Position numbers and translations under genes: made by a program
The notes under the pieces: generated by a model
Told to the model about the DNA's origin: nothing
Seen by the model: the letters and a program-made list of their open reading frames with translations, nothing else
The model's database searches: none
Shown here: piece by piece, positions 12,455 through 15,139 of the stretch
Numbering within the stretch: position 1 is the stretch's first letter
How the letters are laid out: each line of letters opens with the position of its first letter
Source: an uncultured Collinsella sp.
Lineage (GTDB): Bacteria; Actinomycetota; Coriobacteriia; Coriobacteriales; Coriobacteriaceae
Assembly: GCA_938036665.1 (NCBI GenBank)
Contig: CALHWR010000125.1
Span: 1-15,139, forward strand
Direction of reading: 5' to 3'
Length of the DNA: 15,139 nucleotides

Positions 12455-14932
12455 CTATTCGCTGTCGTCCCCAGCGTTTTCGCGGTCACTGGCAAGCATT
12501 GCCGCGCCGGCGACCGTTGTCGCCACGGCGGCGGCAGCGAGCCCGGCGGCAATGCCAGAGTTGTCGCCTGTGCCGGCAAGCTTTTCGCCTGAGCCCTTGC
12601 GCTTGTTGCCCTTGTCGTTCTTGTCGGCGCCGCCTGCGTTGGTGCCGTTGCCGTTGCCGGTGTCCGTAGCGCCTGCGTTGCCCGAAGCCGTCACGGTAAA
12701 GCTTGCGGCTCCGTCGCTGGCGAGCGTGTAGTTCTGCGCCGCGTCGCCCAAGAGACCGTTCACGCGCACCCAGTACGTTCCTGCGGCAAATGTTTCGCCC
12801 TCGGCCATTGCCGTGCCCGGAGCGCCGTTCGCGTCGTGCACAAACTCGAGCTGGGCCGTGCAGGCATCGGTTTCGAGCTTGCCCTCGAGTGATGCCGCAA
12901 TCTTGGCGCGCACGTCCTCGCCGGCCTTAAGGCCCTCGAGCCCCTCAAAATGGGGCGTCAGCGCGCGCGGGTCGATATCGATGGGCACGGAACCCTGCAG
13001 CCCCGTAACGGTCTCGTTGCCCAGGGCGTCGACATCCACATATTCGATGGCAAACGCATGGCCCGAAGCCGCCACGTTGAGTACGTTGCTGCTGTCGACA
13101 AGGCGGAAATGGCCCTCGCCAACGGTCTTGCCATCCTGGAGCGAGGCATCGCTCAGCGAGTCGCCGTACGTCATGCGCATGCGGGTCGGGAGGCAGCACG
13201 AAGCCGACTGCGTGTGCTTCGTATCGTAATTGTAATTGCGCTGGTAGATGCTCCGGGCCAGCGCCGCATCAACAAAGTCGGATGCGATGATGCCAATGTG
13301 CTTGAGGTAATCTGACTTTGTATCCTCGATGCCGCTGGGATTGATGTACGGGCTCTTGTACAGATGCTCGTTGACTACTCGCGCTGCGGTAAATGGGTTG
13401 CTTCCTTGCTTGTGATTCGTGCAGCTGGTGTAGTTGATAGACCAGCAGCGCTCCAGGACTTGCTCCTTGGCCCCGTTATCGTCCTCGACATCTACCTCGT
13501 TGCGGGTGAGCTTAGCCGTCTCCTGCAGGGCCATATCGACCCAGCTGATCTTGTCGGTTCCGGTGCATTCGTAATGGTCCTGGGCATATACCTTGGTGCA
13601 ATAGGCTTTTTTGTCGCCTGTTTCCCCTGCGGCTTCAAAGCCTTGCGCGTTTTGGACGAGACACATAGAGGAGCTGCTGGGGTGTGCTGCGATTTTGTTG
13701 TCCCATTCGGTTAGGTCGAGGCCCCACGTGTGGCCGCTTACGCTGTCGCCGGCGAGTCCAAATCGGCGCAGCAGGACGATCTTTCCGCGCACCTCGTTCA
13801 GTGTGGGAACGCGGCTCGACGTATAGAACAGTTTGGGGTTGTCGTCCAAAACCTTGGCGAAAGCCGTCGTAAGGCTCTCGTCAGTAGCCTCGTTGTTGCC
13901 TCGGGATACAAGCATGATGAGCGCTTCTGACGGATTTTCGTTCAAAAACTTTTTGAAGTAGCCAACGACATCGGAGAGATGCATGAAGTGCCCGTCTTTT
14001 TTGAGCAGGTAGCAACTTCCATGGTCGATGCCGGGGTCGTCGCCTTTTCCGAGTCGGATATCAAAATAGCGAATGCCTTCGAGCAACTGCGTGGGGATGT
14101 AGTCCTGCTGGCACTTTGCTTGCGAGGATTGGGGTTCGGTGTCGTTGTCCACGCTGCAAGTTCCCGAATCGTGCGTGCCCGGGATGCTCAGCTCGTCGAG
14201 GTACTTGTTGCCTTCGACGTGGCTCATCCAACATGGTCCGTCGACGTAGCTGCTATACGTGGTCCAGTCGATGCTGCTAACTGTGGCATTGGTCTTGTCC
14301 ATGCTGTAGCCGACAAGCTCGAGCTCCCACGGAATGGAATATTTCTTTTGGCAAATCTTGTTGTTGTCTTGGTCTTTGCCTTTCGATTCTATGGCCAGGT
14401 AGTTAATACCGTTTTTCGTGTATATGCGGTCTCGAATAATATAAGTTCCGTCGAACTGGCGGTCGAACGTATAGGCGCGGCTGTCCTTATGGTCGTACTC
14501 GCCACTCCATACGTGGATGACCTTTCCATCTTTGTCCGAGTCGCCATCGACCGACCAAATGCTGTAGCCCGTCTTCTTGTGCTCTTCGAAATTGAGCAGG
14601 GTGCGGATGGCATACCAGTTTGTGCCGTCCGCATCGGTCCCTACGTGCTCAAGGATGAGCTTGCTGGACGTGCCGTCATTAAACAGGTGGCAAACGTTGC
14701 CGATGACGTTGCCGTCTTCGTTGACGCTCGCGGTGCGAAAATAGCCCGCGGGGCGAAGGCGAATGACGAAATTGTCGAGGGTGGCCGCTGACTCGGCCGT
14801 GCCGTCCGCAAAGGCTGTCCGCGGGCTAATGCCCAGCGTGGCGGTTTCGGGCAGGCTTGCAAGTGGCGACAACGCCGCGAGTCCAAGGCCCAGCGTAAAC
14901 GCTCGGCGACTGATGGCATGATGTTCGGTCAT
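12455..14932 (-). CDS. Tat-exported, cell-wall-anchored PI-specific phospholipase C-like protein
   Basis: This 825-residue surface enzyme of the PI-PLC X type would cleave phosphatidylinositol or glycosyl-PI by phosphodiester attack. A Tat signal is present (SRRAFTLGLGLAALSPLA, about 8-25). Residues about 52-210 look beta-rich, perhaps a ricin-like trefoil module, but this is uncertain. The catalytic domain starts near 243: LSIPGTHDSGT gives H254 and D255, YFDIRLG gives R293, and GIDHGS gives H304. These match the paired histidines of bacterial PI-PLC, so it looks active. Beta-type domains follow to about 750, then a Gly/Asn/Lys linker, an LAGTG sortase-like motif (785-789), a hydrophobic segment (about 793-814) and a short tail. 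The tail SDRENAGDDSE is acidic, whereas sortase substrates usually end basic. Start ATG 14932 has only a weak ribosome site. It is monocistronic. Confidence 0.88.
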   Translation of the reverse strand: MTEHHAISRRAFTLGLGLAALSPLASLPETATLGISPRTAFADGTAESAATLDNFVIRLRPAGYFRTASVNEDGNVIGNVCHLFNDGTSSKLILEHVGTDADGTNWYAIRTLLNFEEHKKTGYSIWSVDGDSDKDGKVIHVWSGEYDHKDSRAYTFDRQFDGTYIIRDRIYTKNGINYLAIESKGKDQDNNKICQKKYSIPWELELVGYSMDKTNATVSSIDWTTYSSYVDGPCWMSHVEGNKYLDELSIPGTHDSGTCSVDNDTEPQSSQAKCQQDYIPTQLLEGIRYFDIRLGKGDDPGIDHGSCYLLKKDGHFMHLSDVVGYFKKFLNENPSEALIMLVSRGNNEATDESLTTAFAKVLDDNPKLFYTSSRVPTLNEVRGKIVLLRRFGLAGDSVSGHTWGLDLTEWDNKIAAHPSSSSMCLVQNAQGFEAAGETGDKKAYCTKVYAQDHYECTGTDKISWVDMALQETAKLTRNEVDVEDDNGAKEQVLERCWSINYTSCTNHKQGSNPFTAARVVNEHLYKSPYINPSGIEDTKSDYLKHIGIIASDFVDAALARSIYQRNYNYDTKHTQSASCCLPTRMRMTYGDSLSDASLQDGKTVGEGHFRLVDSSNVLNVAASGHAFAIEYVDVDALGNETVTGLQGSVPIDIDPRALTPHFEGLEGLKAGEDVRAKIAASLEGKLETDACTAQLEFVHDANGAPGTAMAEGETFAAGTYWVRVNGLLGDAAQNYTLASDGAASFTVTASGNAGATDTGNGNGTNAGGADKNDKGNKRKGSGEKLAGTGDNSGIAAGLAAAAVATTVAGAAMLASDRENAGDDSE

Positions 14933-15139
14933 AACTCATCCATTCGCAGGGTGCGGTTATGCACTTATTTTGGTCACTTTACTGCCCGGATGTTTAAAGG
15001 TGTCGGCTCAATTGTCTGCGCGGCGCTATAAATCGGCGAGCGGACGTGCTGGGGTGCTTGTTCATGTTGTGCCGTTACCGCGCTGGGGGTGTTCCTATAG
15101 TTTTGTCAACTGGGAAATGCTCTCCGTGCGACCGGATCG
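14933..15139. other. Upstream region of the phospholipase gene
   Basis: No gene is supported in these 207 bases. On the minus strand a TTGACA (complement of 15104-15109) matches a consensus -35, but no good -10 lies 16-18 bases after it. TTATAG (in the 15020-15040 area) lacks a matching -35. The promoter cannot be fixed. Confidence 0.3.

Noticed and set aside
13979..14791. 270-codon plus-strand frame inside the phospholipase gene
   Set aside because: Antisense to a gene with clear Tat, PI-PLC and anchor features; no ribosome site or recognisable domain.
1..15139. CRISPR array, tRNA or rRNA genes
   Set aside because: No regularly spaced direct repeats and no tRNA or rRNA signature were seen on either strand.

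Overview
The window looks like chromosomal DNA of a high-GC Gram-positive bacterium, most likely a gut Coriobacteriia member close to Collinsella. That is an inference from GC-rich coding, an actinobacterial-type SOS box, Tat and sortase-type surface signals and general protein style. No rRNA or tRNA gene that would settle the genus is visible.

Left part (1-6069, plus strand): the end of an unrecognised gene (1-744), then a ruvC-ruvA-ruvB Holliday-junction operon whose genes overlap by single bases. A GAAC-N4-GTTC LexA-type box lies just downstream of the candidate ruvC -10 element. Next come a monocistronic fhs (formate-tetrahydrofolate ligase) with its own promoter and a strong terminator, and a single-pass membrane protein with a disordered N-terminus, a PASTA-like outer domain and a heptad-repeat tail.

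Middle part (6082-9404): a manganese-type cation diffusion facilitator on the minus strand, convergent with the membrane protein. It is followed on the plus strand by a two-zinc-ribbon protein and a small SHOCT-family protein. The SHOCT domain is separated from its body by an apparent one-base frameshift.

Accessory part (9405-12283): less orderly, with more AT-rich stretches. On the minus strand run hicA, hicB (with an unusual excisionase/MerR-like DNA-binding tail), an ADP-ribosylglycohydrolase, a 73-aa hypothetical protein, a folded-looking RNA segment and a possible 30-aa amphipathic peptide. A perfect 10-bp hairpin ends the series. Three consecutive perfect inverted repeats sit between hicB and the glycohydrolase. 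A small bacterial-PH-like protein is on the plus strand. This is the most likely place for something undescribed, although the individual families are known.

Right part (12394-14932, minus strand): a large Tat-exported phosphatidylinositol-specific phospholipase C-like surface protein. It has an LAGTG sorting motif, a terminal membrane segment and a clear terminator.

Four candidate promoters (ruvC, fhs, the SHOCT gene, hicA) share a TGnTA-type extended -10 element with no good -35, which suggests this host relies on extended -10 promoters.
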